Shown one piece after another: positions 11,885-24,100 of a stretch of 64,000 nt of DNA. The notes under the pieces were generated by a model. The model had not been told where the DNA came from. It did no database searches and saw nothing but the letters and a program-made list of their open reading frames with translations. This stretch comes from Dipteris shenzhenensis (lineage: Eukaryota; Polypodiophyta; Polypodiopsida; Gleicheniales): assembly GCA_047967505.1 (NCBI GenBank), contig CM106540.1; one strand, given 5' to 3'. Numbering within the stretch: position 1 is the first letter of the stretch; every line of letters starts with the position of its first letter. Position numbers and translations under genes: made by a program.

Positions 11885-12160
11885 AAAAGAATATTTTTTT
11901 GTCATTGGGTAAAACTATCTTTAAAGGTCAGTATGGGAAAAAAAACACTCTGTAAAATGTCGCCATATAACGACTTTATATAAGTTTAGCAAGTGTCGCT
12001 ATATAGCGACGCTTTTATAAATGCCACTATATAGCGACGTTTATAAAAGTGTCGCTATTAGCGACACTTTTTAAGCCTGCTTTGCATACTGATGATTACT
12101 GCCTCGTAGGCACTAAATGTCAGTGCTTAACCATCGGAATAAGGCCCGTGTGTAGTAGTG

Positions 12161-12990
12161 TATATACTTGATCATTCACAAATGCACGCAATGTTATACA
12201 CACTGACATGCTTATTATGTCTTTCATGTACACATATACACATTATGACCCCTCATATAATACACATTTTATTAACATTTTATGTTGGTTGGATGCAGCT
12301 TAAGTACATAGTGGATATGGTGGCTGCATTTCTTTGTATGGAAGATGGTATAGTATTCAAATATCGATGTAATTTTGGTAGCTTCTTTCAATAAACCCCC
12401 CCTTTTTTTTGTGTATGTTCCTTTTATTGATCAACCTCAATTCTACACATTCGGAACCTAGTCAATTCTTGGAATTACATTGTGGACTTACCCCCCACTA
12501 TGTGGGCCTTCCCCCAGGGATGTGGGTGTGTGCGTGCACACACATAGAGAAGCTACATACACATACACATACACATGCATGCATTTACTCACACACACAC
12601 TCACACACACCCACACACATATACACACTTGTAAAGCATAATCATACACATTCACACACACATACACACAATGGTATATACTTGATCATTCACAAACGCA
12701 CACAATGTTATACACACTGACATGCTTATTATGTCTTTCATGTACACATATACACATTATGACCCCTCATATAATACATATTCTATTAACATTTTATGTT
12801 GGTTGGATGCAGCTTACATAGTGGATATGGTGGCTGTATTTCTTTGTATGGAAGATGGTACGGTATTCAAATATCGATGTAATTTTGGCAGCTTCTTTCA
12901 ATAAACCCCCCCTTTTTTTGTTGTATGTTCCTTTTATTGATCAATCTCAATTCTACACATTTGGAACCTGGTCAATTCTTGGAATTACAT
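12161..12990. repeat. Direct duplication of about 320 bp around a CA-rich spacer
   Basis: Copy 1 is 12161-12480 and copy 2 is 12674-12990. Both start TATATACTTGATCATTCACA and end TTCTTGGAATTACAT, with few differences. Copy 1 directly abuts the CACTA terminus. The spacer 12481-12673 is rich in CA dinucleotides. Short frames inside (such as 12722-12904) look like chance. Confidence 0.8.
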
Positions 12991-13759
12991 GAATTTCTCT
13001 AGCATGTAATTTCAATATTTATCCCAAGGACTATACGCTAACACACAATTATTGTAAATATATGGCATACTTTTGCCTACTATAACAATACGTCTATCTT
13101 GCAAATTTTAGTAGATTAAAGGGGTTCTTCATTATAACCATAAATTTGCCCTATTTTACAATTTACTCATAATATATAACCATAGGAGTTTAAGTGGCTA
13201 TACTTTCTCTAGTTATGTATGTGATAAGGTGGATGACCTACTAATGGTGCCTTTATTATGGGCGATAGCTAACTTTCTAAATTACCCCTACTTGGACTAA
13301 AACCCCCACTACATACATCGCCTATATCTGCCTCTGCTGCGACATCTGCTGCCACCTCTTTGACCCATCATTCTTCCCAAGTGTTGCCTCCATGCTATCC
13401 CTCTTTTGTCCGAAACTTCCACTCCATCCCTTACCTTTTCGCTAGCAGCTCCTCTTCTATGCATTACCATAACCCAGCCTATCTCTCTGTGATGACATCT
13501 TTGTTGTAGCACGCTAGTTCTCTTGCTACCTCTTTGCATTGAGATCTGATTGATAAGAGTCTAAGGCATATTTTCTTGGCTATTTTGTTACGTAATAGCC
13601 TTGGGTATGCGTCCCCTCTCTTATTTGGTGACAATACGATGTTTTATTGCATGGCATTTTGCTTTGATGGTGTCTACAAGCCTCCCGACAGCTTTGTGTG
13701 CTTAGTCTACCCATACCCTTAGCTTAGAATATTACTTACAACACTATATTGGAGAATTC

Positions 13760-13858
13760 GGGAATCTCCCAAGTCCCACTTTCAAGTAAAGGGTTAAGAT
13801 TTGACCATGTGGCAAAAAATTGAACCCTCATATTAAGGTGGGACTTGGGAGGATTCCC
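13760..13858. repeat. Inverted repeat (possible MITE core)
   Basis: The arm 13760-13779 (GGGAATCTCCCAAGTCCCAC) is mirrored by 13839-13858 with a one-base bulge and a loop of about 59 nt. Flanking sequence (AAGTAAAGGGTT and AAGTAATGGGTT, and TTTGACCAT repeated twice) suggests a larger damaged element. Confidence 0.7.
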
Positions 13859-14870
13859 TAATATGATGTTTAGGATGGATTCTACATTCAAGTAATGGGT
13901 TCAAATTTGACCATTTGGCCAAATCTTAACCATATTGGGAAGTCCCAAACTATTTGAAAATTTCCAAATTCCATAATATAGAGTTTTACCAGCTCTTATC
14001 TTGTTATCGTCGAAGCTGTAGAGGTCATAACTGCTGAGATGTCGACTTAGTGGATAGCTAGCCCCGCTGTTGTTATGAAGGTTTAGAGTCTTCGTCAAAG
14101 GTGAACCGTTTATATAGTTAGTAGGAATGCCTTTCACTTTGATTATGTCACTCTTCTTTGCTCCCTCCATTATGTAGGCTTCTCCATAATTGCATATAGA
14201 TGAGTTTTTTTTACTGTTTCATTGTTATTGATCATTACACTCTCACCTTCCTTGGTTAATTGTCCCTGTCTTGATTATCACATGGGCATTTCTTTTTTTG
14301 ACTATCTCCCTCTTTCTCATTTCATGGACATAATTTATTTATAGGTTATAAATTTCTAATAGCCATGTCCTTGTGTAGTTTCTCAGTAATTAAATCTGTG
14401 TCAGTCTTGCTTCTCTATACACTTTCCACCACTTATTATTTAATTAATCTCTAATTTTTTGCCAACTAACACTCTTATAGGATTCACTAAATTATTTCTT
14501 GCCTTTTACAGGAAGAATCGAGCATAAAAACCCCTATGGACAAGAAAACTGCTAGAATTAATGCTAATCGAAAGCTTAGTTATATAGCTTTTGTCAATCA
14601 TAAAATGCAGAGAGCCCGTGAAGAAGAAGAAGCTAAATATAGGCTTCGGCCATATTTGGCAAGAAAAGGCAAGAAACAAGTTGATAATCTCTGATTGGAA
14701 AGCACCTTTGTTAGTGCACTTGTTTATTGAAAATTTTCCTTCAATATATTTATTGCTTCTTGTCTATTTTTGTAATGATCTTGTTCTCCCTAAATAACAT
14801 GCAATGGACACTCATGTAATGAAATTCTATTCTTTGATGATTTTCTCTAAGTTGTTTCCAGCATTTATTG

Positions 14871-15212
14871 TGCCTCCTCTATGGATGGCTTAGCAATTGC
14901 TTTATCTATAACGACTCCTTTATGATTGGCTAGAAACCTCTAATTTATTGTGCCTCCTACATGGTAGCCTGTTTTCCTCTATCTTGTATCATGCCTCCTT
15001 TGTAGAAGGCTAGGAAATTCAGCAAGGATTTTTTTTTTTTTGATTTAACAATTATTGTGCCTCCTCTATGGAAGGCTTAACAATCACATTATCTGTAGTG
15101 CCTCCTTTATGGTAGGCTAGGATGTTTTTTCACTAACCTCTAATATATTTTGTCTTTTACATGGTAGGCTTCTTGCCTTTATCTTGTATCATGCCTCCTT
15201 TATGGAAGGCTA
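14871..15212. repeat. Array of seven short hairpin repeats
   Basis: Units like TGCCTCCTTTATGGAAGGCT occur at about 14871, 14951, 14992, 15058, 15099, 15148 and 15192. Each is a small near-palindrome (GCCTCC and GGAAGGC around TTTAT). Spacing is irregular at 40-80 bp, often with ATCTTGTATC or CTAATTTATT between. Confidence 0.75.
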
Positions 15213-15659
15213 GAAATGCTAACTTTGGTTTTTCTTGCACCTAATATTTTCCTTCCCTTTCCTCTATATTTTTAACTCATTGTCTATGACATTTACTAGC
15301 CGTGGTTCTTGTATATTTGATGTACATTATTTGTGAAAGCAATGACAAGTGAGGGAAGAATGTTTGGATACCTGGCACCCACACAATAACCAGTAAAGTT
15401 CTAACTTTCGTTATTGTCTAGTTTTTGGCAGGTATAGTTCTTCCATCCTCGAATAATTGCTATCAATTACATGACTACCTTGGCTACCCCTTGAAGAAAC
15501 ATTGTTATCTCCTCTATATTTCATCAAATTTCATTTTTTATAAATTTTTTTTCTATTGTGCAATTTAGCAAAGATCAATATAATAATTAAAGTATATATA
15601 TCTATTCTAAACTATATTCTTATTTCAATTATTGGTAATATTATAGAAGCCCCTACATC

Positions 15660-18030
15660 CCCAAAGTTGTTTGCAGATGTCTCCGTTGATGAGATCACTA
15701 AAGTTGTGCCTTCTATAGATGGAAAATGGTGGGGAAAAGAGGTAAGGTCATCACTTAAGCTAAAGACTCGTCTTTCATGTCTGGTGATGGTAAAGGTGGC
15801 GATAATAAGGAGGCCAGGCTATCTAAGATGCGGGTGGAAGAAGTGCTTCCTCCTAGCCAATTGCATGCGCGATCCCCTACACAGTTCACCGACTATGATG
15901 AAGAAGAACTACTAAATGCCAACAAAAGGAAGAGACTTCTTGAGGAACAGAAGCCGGTTGATAACCCACAGGAGACTCCAAGTCAGGGAGCACAATTGGA
16001 GGAGACATGCAATCTTACGAAAAGGATCAAGGATGTGGCCAGGAGTGCGGGCAGGGTCAGAGATAATAGATTTAACTTCTTCTATGACGTGCATAAATCT
16101 TTAGACAAATGATTATGAGAGAGGAAGGGATTATGCTAGGATGTCGATTCTTTCCTAGAATGTTAGAGGATGTTGTGGTAAGCTAAAGCAAAAGGGGTGT
16201 ATAAGAGTGATCATGAGATTCAGGCCGCTAGCCATCACGTTGCAGGAAGTGAAATGTGGTATCAATAATGAGTTATGGTTTGCATGCAGCAAGATGCAGT
16301 TTGATTCTTCTGTCAATTGTCCCAACAAAGGTAGAGCTAGAGAAAAAAGTTTGACCCATAAATCCCTTAAGGCTTCAGAAGTGTTTCGAGATGAAGATGG
16401 GTACATGGTAGTCTCATAACTACCTTAACTGATGGTTTCCCAATCCAGTTGGTGTGTGTCTATGCCCCCAACTCCTCCTCTAATAGATGTGAATAAAGAG
16501 ATTGAGAATGCAAGGATATGAAACAGACAGTTATGGTTGATGGCAGCGGATTGCGTGAGTAAGTTCTTCTTCCAGGATATTAAGAGAAAGTAGGAAAGAG
16601 AATCCATTGACCATGTATTGGATGCCCAAGGTAATCTCTTCACTGACTACTAGCATATTGCTGCCATCTTGATTAAAGAACTCAGTTGGATAGTAGGTGA
16701 GGAAGCAACCCAAGACATGGGTTGGTGGAATGACTTCGACGCCCTTGCAGAGGGCCTCCAACCTCAGGTCACTGAGTACCATAGAATGCTTTTGGGTAGG
16801 CCATTCATGCCAGAAGCTAGGTGAATCCTTGAATGCAGTTGACAAAGACAAGGCCCTGGCCAAGGCCATGGGGCCTAACGGCCTCATGGTTTAATTCTTT
16901 ATTGAATTTTGGGATCTGATGGTGGTTGACTACACAGAGATGGTCAAATTCGTAACAAACTAGGGATACTTGTCGAAAGATGTCAATGCGGGTCATTGTC
17001 TCAAGCTTTCTCCCAAGTGGGTGAACATGTTAAAAGTTGATGATTGGTGGCCTATTACCATGCTTAACATTTCGTATAAGATCTTGGCTAAAGCGATGGC
17101 TATTAGAGTTCAGGAGGTCTGCATGTTTGTCATCGACCTTGAACAATGTGGGTTCATCAAAGGAAGAGATATTTTTGACAACATCCTCAATGTTTTAGCA
17201 GCCTTAGATTACGCCTAGAAAACAAGCGAGAGTGTTATGCTCTCTAGTTTTGACTGGATAAGACTTACCATATTTAGTATTACATAATAGAGGTCATGAG
17301 AAGATTGGGATTTGGTGAGGGTTTTTGCAGGATGGTATCGACTCTATTTGGGAACACCTCTATTCTCTGTTTGAATGTCTGTTTGAATGGTGGTACTGTA
17401 GGATGCTTCGACTTGAAGCATTCCATTCGCCAAAGTTGCCCCCTGGCGCCTCTCCTTTTTGTTGTTGGGACTATTCCGCTAATTTAGAGAGTAAGAATGG
17501 CCATGGATGAAGGATCACTCCATGGCATTCATCTCCATCAGGCAGGCAATTCAGTCTGTAGAACTTTGCAAATGACACAAGGGCCTTCTCTGCAGAAGAT
17601 CCTTGTAGTGTTGGGTCACTCTTCAACATCTTAGATCTTTTTGGTAACATCTTAGATTTGTGGTGTAGTTGGTAGAAGACCTTTGCACTAAGGATGGGTG
17701 ATGGCCCCACTCCAGATTGGCTTGAAGAAAAGTAGCCGTAGTATGTCAAGAAAGGTGAGACAATCCGCTACCTAGGTGCCCCCATTGGTTTAGGTCTAAC
17801 GATGTGGAAAAGGTTCAAATGGTTTTTGAAAAAGATAAAAGCCAAGATCAAAGTCTAGCATGGTATGAGCCTAGGATGGTACTTGAGGACCTTGGTCATC
17901 CAGCACATTCTCTCGTCCACAACCACATACCTGGCCTCAATCTGGCATTTCTCCAAATGTTAGTGGATAGAGACTGAGAGGCTGTTCCATACCTTTCTTT
18001 GGGTTGAGGAGGGGGGAAATGTTCTAAATT
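15660..18030 (+). pseudogene. LINE (L1-type) retrotransposon remnant: endonuclease and reverse transcriptase
   Basis: A nucleoprotein-like or linker frame (15777-16112) is followed by an endonuclease-like start (SQNVRGCCGKLKQKG, with LQEVK around 16243) and then reverse-transcriptase pieces. At 16970-17218 one reads WWPITMLNISYKILAKAMAI and EQCGFIKGRDIFDNI, typical of plant L1 RT. Many stops and frameshifts are present. A zinc-knuckle end that probably belongs to it lies at 26330-26900 beyond the Copia B insertion. It is dead. Confidence 0.7.
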
Positions 18031-18356
18031 GAAAGTGCTATGTGCTAAATACAAATTAATATAAACCCAAGGAAGGGATGTTCCTTGATTTTATATTTTT
18101 GGAGAGGAAGTGTGCCAACTCTCCCCCCACACAAATGTGTGGTTATGTGCTAAATGCAAGGTACTATAAACAAAATGGTGTGTGCTAAATTCAAATGACT
18201 ATGGGAATCACATTTCTCTATGCTAAATGCAAATTGAAACAAACTTGAGGAAGGGGGTATCATAGATTTTAGAGAGGAAGTGTGCCATCTCTCGCGGCAT
18301 ACAAATGTGTGGACTATGTGCAAAATGCAGAGATGCATTGAATGCAAGGTGCTATG
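18030..18356. repeat. Degenerate tandem duplication of about 160 bp
   Basis: The series GTGCTAAATnCAAATT, GAGAGGAAGTGTGCCA, CACAAATGTGTGG occurs twice. It forms the target region of the Copia B insertion, whose 5-bp target duplication CTATG is at 18352-18356. Confidence 0.6.
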
Positions 18357-18613
18357 TGTTGAGAGTTCATGCTCAACATCATGTGATCATGTGTGCATAG
18401 CACCATCACGTGATCATATGTGCATAGCACTAACCTTATAGAGTGCTATAAAGGAAAGGGTTAGATCCCCTAACCCTAACCCTAAAAGGGTTTGTATATA
18501 TTCTATTTTTTCAACTAATTCTAGTGTACAGTTAGTCATTTGTGGTGTGCTCTCTAGCTGTTGCCTCTCTCCTCATCTCCACTCTTCTCCTCTCCCCTCT
18601 TCATATTTTGTCA
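18357..18613 (+). repeat. 5' LTR of Copia B
   Basis: It starts TGTTGAGAG and ends TTGTCA, next to the primer-binding site at 18614. A telomere-like CCCTAACCCTAACCCTAAAA block (about 18464-18487) sits upstream of a possible TATA sequence TATATATTC. Confidence 0.95.
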
Positions 18614-18954
18614 TGGTATCAGAGCTTCCTTGTCTTCCGCTGAGACATTGAGTTTCTTGAGAGTGTGAGAGAGATTGTGAGATTGAGAGTTCTCTTGAGT
18701 GATTGTGAGATCCTTCCCTTCACTTCCGTTGAGAGAAAAATTCCATCCATTTGAGAGGAATTTCCATCCGTTCATCTCCTTTGAGTGTTTCTTGAGTTGA
18801 GAGAGAGAGAGAGATTCTTGAATTCCTTGAGAGATTTTCGTTGAGAATGAAAGTGAGAGCTTAGTGAACACTGAGTTTTTTTTGAAGCATTTCAAAGTTT
18901 TTTTGTTCTTCACTTTGTGAGCGAGAGCTTTGCTTCCCTGCAATACGGGCTACT

Positions 18955-19272
18955 CTAGACAAAGAAAGCCTCTTGGCCACGTAGAAGCTCCCGTTTCAAA
19001 TTCTTTCGCTCATCCTTCACATACTCTTCCTGCATATCAAGGAACTCAAGCTGCCGCTCAAGGGTCTTCATTCGAGTATAAAGGTCTTCCTCCTCCATTT
19101 CTGACAAAATCGTAGCATCGGGCTTGAGGAGGGGAGGAGAATCGATTGCCATTGCACTGACGCTCTGCACTGCGATGGCCATCGAAGCGAAAGCTAAGTA
19201 GTTGTGCAAAGGACCTAATCGACTACCTGCTGCGACAAGCACTAAGCACAAAGGCTCATTGACTCCTACCAT
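18955..19272 (-). pseudogene. RPT3: Captured fragment of 26S proteasome ATPase subunit RPT3, antisense in Copia B
   Basis: The minus-strand frame contains [20 protein letters not shown] and then [20 protein letters not shown], the N-terminal coiled coil of proteasome regulatory ATPase RPT3 (subunit 6B homolog). The match stops after RGQE, probably at an exon end, and the frame closes in Copia sequence. Upstream residues ([18 protein letters not shown]) also look like the proline-rich start of RPT3. Only the first exon and possibly some 5' UTR are present; there is no AAA ATPase domain. It lies in the non-coding leader, antisense to the element transcript. Confidence 0.75.
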
Positions 19273-21130
19273 CTACGCCAGCCTCCACGCTCTTCTCCTT
19301 CAACCGGCTTCACCCCCAGACTGTAGTAGCCAAGCCTGAGAACCCTCAGCCACCTCCAACAGGCCTACGGTTCCATCGACTCTGACGCAGCCTCCAAAGA
19401 GCTCAAAGCTCACGATTGGCCGCCATATCTCCTGGTCGCCCATTGACGGCTACTCCGAACTACAACTCTGTAGTGCCAATGAAAGTAAGCTTCGACCTCC
19501 ACATCCACTCAGGCCTCGAGGAATAGCCCATCCCCCACGACTCTGGGCTTAGGAAGGCTCAGCCTCCCAATGCTTCTCCAAAATGACCTGCAAGACTGTC
19601 GATTGCACACGCTCCAGCATCCGCCAGCTACGTCTCACTCCAAGGCCTATGGCTGCCCATGGAGCCGTTGAAAGTGTCATTTGAGCAGCCTTTGTCTTCG
19701 ACACTGCTCGGTGTGCAAGGCATTGAAGAGCACGCAAAGACTCCAATGCAGAGTCAACGTGCTCCTCCACGACGAAATTGGAACCTTCGACGGAATCTCC
19801 AGTAGATTCCGATAGACCACAAGGCGACACGTAGCAGCCCACACTCAACCCAACCTTATCCTCAGGGTCACCACTCACCCCAGAAGTGGTCTGCAGGTTG
19901 ACACGTGGAACTCTATCCTCCACGTGGCATCCAATCTGCCACATCATCACCTTATCCTTGTGCCACGTGGCAACATCATCTTATCTGCCACGTCAGCTAA
20001 CACGTCACCATTGCCACGTCACCACTGCCACGTCACCACTACCACGTCAGCACTACCACGTCAGCACTACCACGTCAGCACTGCCACGTCAGCACTGCCA
20101 CATCAGTAGGCCATGTCATCAGGCCACGTCATTAGTGCCACATCACCATGCTGACATCATCTGTGCCACCTCAGCACTGCCACCTCAGTAGTCCAGTCAG
20201 CACTGGCACAGTCCCTTGCCAGGCACACTGTGCACACACTGCATGTGCACACTCCTGCCATCTCAGCACAGAGCTTCACTGGCACACCTCTTGCTAAGCA
20301 TAGTGCCACATCATCACTGCATGTGACTCATAGTGACACATCATCATTGAGCACCATTTGCACTCCTTTTGCCCCTCCACCTAGATCAAGTCATATCTCT
20401 TGATCCAGGAAGAATTTGAGGGTGCTCCAAAAAGGAAAGTCGCTCGATTTTTCGTGCTCTACATGCTCGTTACATCACGCGCACATTTCGGCGCAAGTTA
20501 CACTCACATTTGAGCCTCGCCGACAAAACCACTTCCTTCACGCACATTTGCCTCTACATCAACGCATCTGACCCAGCACTTAAAAAGAACAAAAGAAAAG
20601 GAATTAATTGCTGCTGTTTCATCGATCGACAGTTGGTTTAGATCTAGATCAGAGTAGACTAGATCGCCATAGAGGGGACGCTTTGAATTCCCCAAGTTGC
20701 CAATCTAAGCCATGCCTGAAATTCCCGACTAGTACCTACTCGGAGTCAGTCCATACGCTCACATCCGATTTCACATCATTACATTACCTGAAACCTTACG
20801 TTCATCAGTTCAGTGAGCAGACTTCAGAGTTCAGAGGCATTGTAGATTGATTCAGTGGGCAGATAGCACTTGATTTCACACACACATGCCACCATTGTAA
20901 AGCCTATTTGGCTATCTCACGGCATCGTGCACATCATTTTTTCAGCCTTGTAAAGCCTCTTGGCTATTCCCGGCATCATTGCCACAAGCCTTGTAACACA
21001 GGTCAGATCTTATTTACTGTAGTTCTATCTTCACCGACGGTACAGAGATTTCACTTGGCATCTTCAGTGTATTTGCAGTTGATTCATACAGAGTTTTCCA
21101 GGACACTTTTTTGAGTACATTGTTTGCACC
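19273..21130 (+). other. Rest of the Copia B leader, with a CACGT-motif array
   Basis: The GC-richer stretch 19273-19880 has no recognised coding content and may be more captured host DNA. From 19888 to 20130 there are about twelve CACGT cores, mostly as CCACGTCA or CCACGTGG, the type of site bound by plant bZIP and bHLH factors. The rest to the gag start shows nothing I recognise. Confidence 0.6.
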
Positions 21131-24100
21131 ATGTCGACTAGCAACCTCAATCTGGAGGCATCCGCTAAGTTAGACAACTCCAATTACGGTACATGGAAAT
21201 ACCGAATGGAGACCATTCTTGTGCTTCAGGACAAATGGGAGTATGTCGATGGATCTATACCTAGACCATTGGCCGATCCAGCCACCAGTAGCTCTACTCC
21301 ATCTGTTGTCACAGCACCAGCAACGGGATCTACATCGGGATCTACATCTACACAAACAGTTTTCGCACCAGTAGCAGATCCTGCCATTGCCCGAGCTCAA
21401 GCAGAATGGGATAAGAAAGACAAGTATGCCTATCACCTGATCAAGCAGAATGTGCAAGATGTCATGCTAGGACAGCTCAACACAGTTAAGACATCAAAAG
21501 AAGCATGGGATATGTTCGCAGCTCTCTAGGAGTCCAAGAACACATCCAGGATTCTCACCCTGAGAAACCAGATCAACCAGAGTTTCCGCAATAGCAGTGA
21601 AACCGGTCATGCTTATGTACTCCGCATCAAAGACTACAACAATCAACTTGCAGCAGCAGGAGAGACTATGAATCCCGCAGAAATGGTTCAAGTAATCTTG
21701 AATGGACTAGGAGAAGGATATGAGAATCTAGTCCAGAGTATTGCCATCCAACGGCAAATTCCAACACTGGAAGAACTTCAGTCAGTTCTACTTGGTGAAG
21801 AACTCAGGACTCAGGCCATTCAAGCACGTAAAGGTCATTCTAATGATCAGGCATTCACAGCTTCAAACAGAAGCAGAGGCAAAGGCAAAAACAGAGGTAG
21901 ATCATATAAGAAAAGTGGTCATCATCAACAAAGTCAAAATCAGCATCAGCATCAGCATCATCCTCAGCAACACCAAAATCAGCAAAGAGGAAATCATTCC
22001 AACCGAGGAAGATTCCAAGGACGAGGGAATGCATCCACCAATGTGTCAAACGTTCAATGTAACTATTGTCACAAGTTTGGACACTATGAAAGAGATTGCC
22101 GCAAGAAGCAGTACGACCAAGGCGGTCAATCCAGCGGTAATCGAGGGAATTCCCGAGGAAGAGGAAATCATCGTGGTGGACATTCTAGTCACAGTCATTT
22201 TGCAAATGAACATGGAAATATGTTTCTTGCAAGTGAGGAATTGCATCAGACTGATACAATGCACCTAGACACTGATTTCAATCCCAAAGAGGATTTCAGC
22301 TATCAAGTCGACCAAGTGGAACAGGATCCTTGGTACATCGACAGCGGTGCATCATCTCATATGACAAATCATCAGGAATGGTTCACAGAAATGAAGCCAT
22401 TAGAAGGTCAAAAGAATGTCATCTACACAGCAGACAATACACCGAATCCCGTTCAAGGGACAGGGGTTATCCCTATGAACAATTTCACTGGTACAAAAGG
22501 ATTAGTCAAAGATGTGCTCTATGTTCCGAAGCTCAGCAAGAACCTTTTGTCAATAGGTCAAATGACGGAACACAACTACAAAGTCATCTTCGACAGTGAT
22601 GAATGCACTATCAGAGACAAATCCAAAAGAGGTCAGCTAATAGCAAAAGGTGTCAAGGAAGGACGCTTATATAGGATGCTAGCTACAGTACCAGATAAGC
22701 ATGCCATGTCAGCCCAAATGCAACAGATGCCACTATCCGCAAAATGGCACAAGAGATATGGTCATGTCAACTTCAAGTACTTGTTAGATCTAAGGAACCA
22801 AAATATGGCAATTGGGATTCCGAAGCTACAATTTCTTGGAAAGGTTTGTGAAGCATGCTGCTTCGGCAAACAAAAGCGAACCAACTTTGTCAGAAGTACC
22901 TCTCGTGCACGAGGTATTCTTGATTTGATTCATACAGATGTATGGGGTTATGCCCAGAGCCGCAGCATCAATGGTTCACTTTATTACTTGACCTTCATCG
23001 ACTACAGCAGATATTGTTGGGTCTACTTTCTGAAAGAAAAATCTGAAGTGTTTGCCAGATTTCAAGAATTCAAAGCCATGGTAGAAAACCAAACAGGCAG
23101 AAAGATCAAGGTCATGAGATCAGACAGAGGAGGTGAATACATGTCTTCAGCATTCATGAATTTTTGCAAAAATCACGGCATTCGAAGACAATTCACATGT
23201 GCAGATACTCCTCAGCAAAATGCAAGAGCTGAATGGAAGAATGGGACTTTAGCAGACAGTGCTAGAGCAATGCTTAGTGAAAAGCATCTTCCGAATCAGT
23301 ATTGGGCAGAAGCAGTAGCTACAGCTAACTACTTGCTTAATTGGCTTCCTACCGAACCGATACAAGGTATGACTCCTTATGAAGCATTCACTGGACACAA
23401 GCCACGCATTGGGCATCTCCGCATATTTGGTTGCATAGCATATGCCCACATACATGATGATCATCGCAGGAAATTGGATGCGAAGTCACGCAAATGCATC
23501 ATGGTTGGCTACAGTGAAGAAAGCAAAGCATACAAATTGTATGATCCCATCAACCGCAAAGTCATTATCTCCAGAGATGTAATCTTCGATGAGGAATCAG
23601 AATGGAAAACCTCACCTACACAGGAGATAGAAGCATCGACTTCACAGTCACCTACAGAACAGGTTGATGAAGAAGAGCAAGAATTGCCAGCAACACCCCA
23701 ATCAGCGCCACAGCAGCTCAGACGGTCTACTAGGGAAAGCAGATCACCAGCAAGATTGATATATGCTCAGAAAGGCAAAGCAATTCAGGTGGAAACCACC
23801 AACTATGCTCTTATGACTACCATCATGGCTACAGAAGAGCCAGTGTACTTCGAAGACGCAGTAGATAAGCCAGAATGGCAAACTGCTATGAATGAAGAAA
23901 TGGATGCTTTGTATAAAAATAACACTTGGGAATTATGCGACCTTCCACCAGGAAAGAAGGCCATAGCCAACAAATGGGTATACAAAGTGAAGTACAATCC
24001 AGATGGCAGTATTCAGAGATACAAAGCCAGATTAGTTGCAAAAGGATTTGCACAACAATATGGCCAAGATTATGATGAGACTTATGCTCCAGTAGCAAAG

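Larger units (their letters stand above)
10140..12160 (+). mobile_element. CACTA (En/Spm-type) transposon remnant 1
   Basis: The right end at 12141-12160 reads, on the minus strand, CACTACTACACACGGGCCTT, the CACTA hallmark, and matches the end of remnant 2 at 45267-45286. Subterminal repeats built on TCGCTATATAGCGACACTT crowd 10147-10500 and recur at 11960-12066, typical for the subterminal regions where CACTA transposase binds. The interior keeps only the C-terminal part of the transposase gene. I could not find the left terminus, so the 5' boundary is approximate. Confidence 0.75.
12991..15660. other. AT-rich region with hairpins, no gene recognised
   Basis: No frame of convincing length or similarity is seen. 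Two structured repeats inside it are listed separately (13760-13858 and 14871-15212). Confidence 0.5.

Noticed and set aside
12409-12720. Thr/His-rich 103-aa frame
   Set aside because: It arises from a CA-rich microsatellite between two duplicated segments.
14871-15212. CRISPR-like array
   Set aside because: Spacing and repeat length are irregular, the window is plant nuclear DNA, and no cas-like genes exist.
18464-18487. Interstitial telomere repeat (CCCTAACCCTAACCCTAAAA)
   Set aside because: It lies inside both Copia B LTRs and is part of the LTR promoter region, not a telomere relic.
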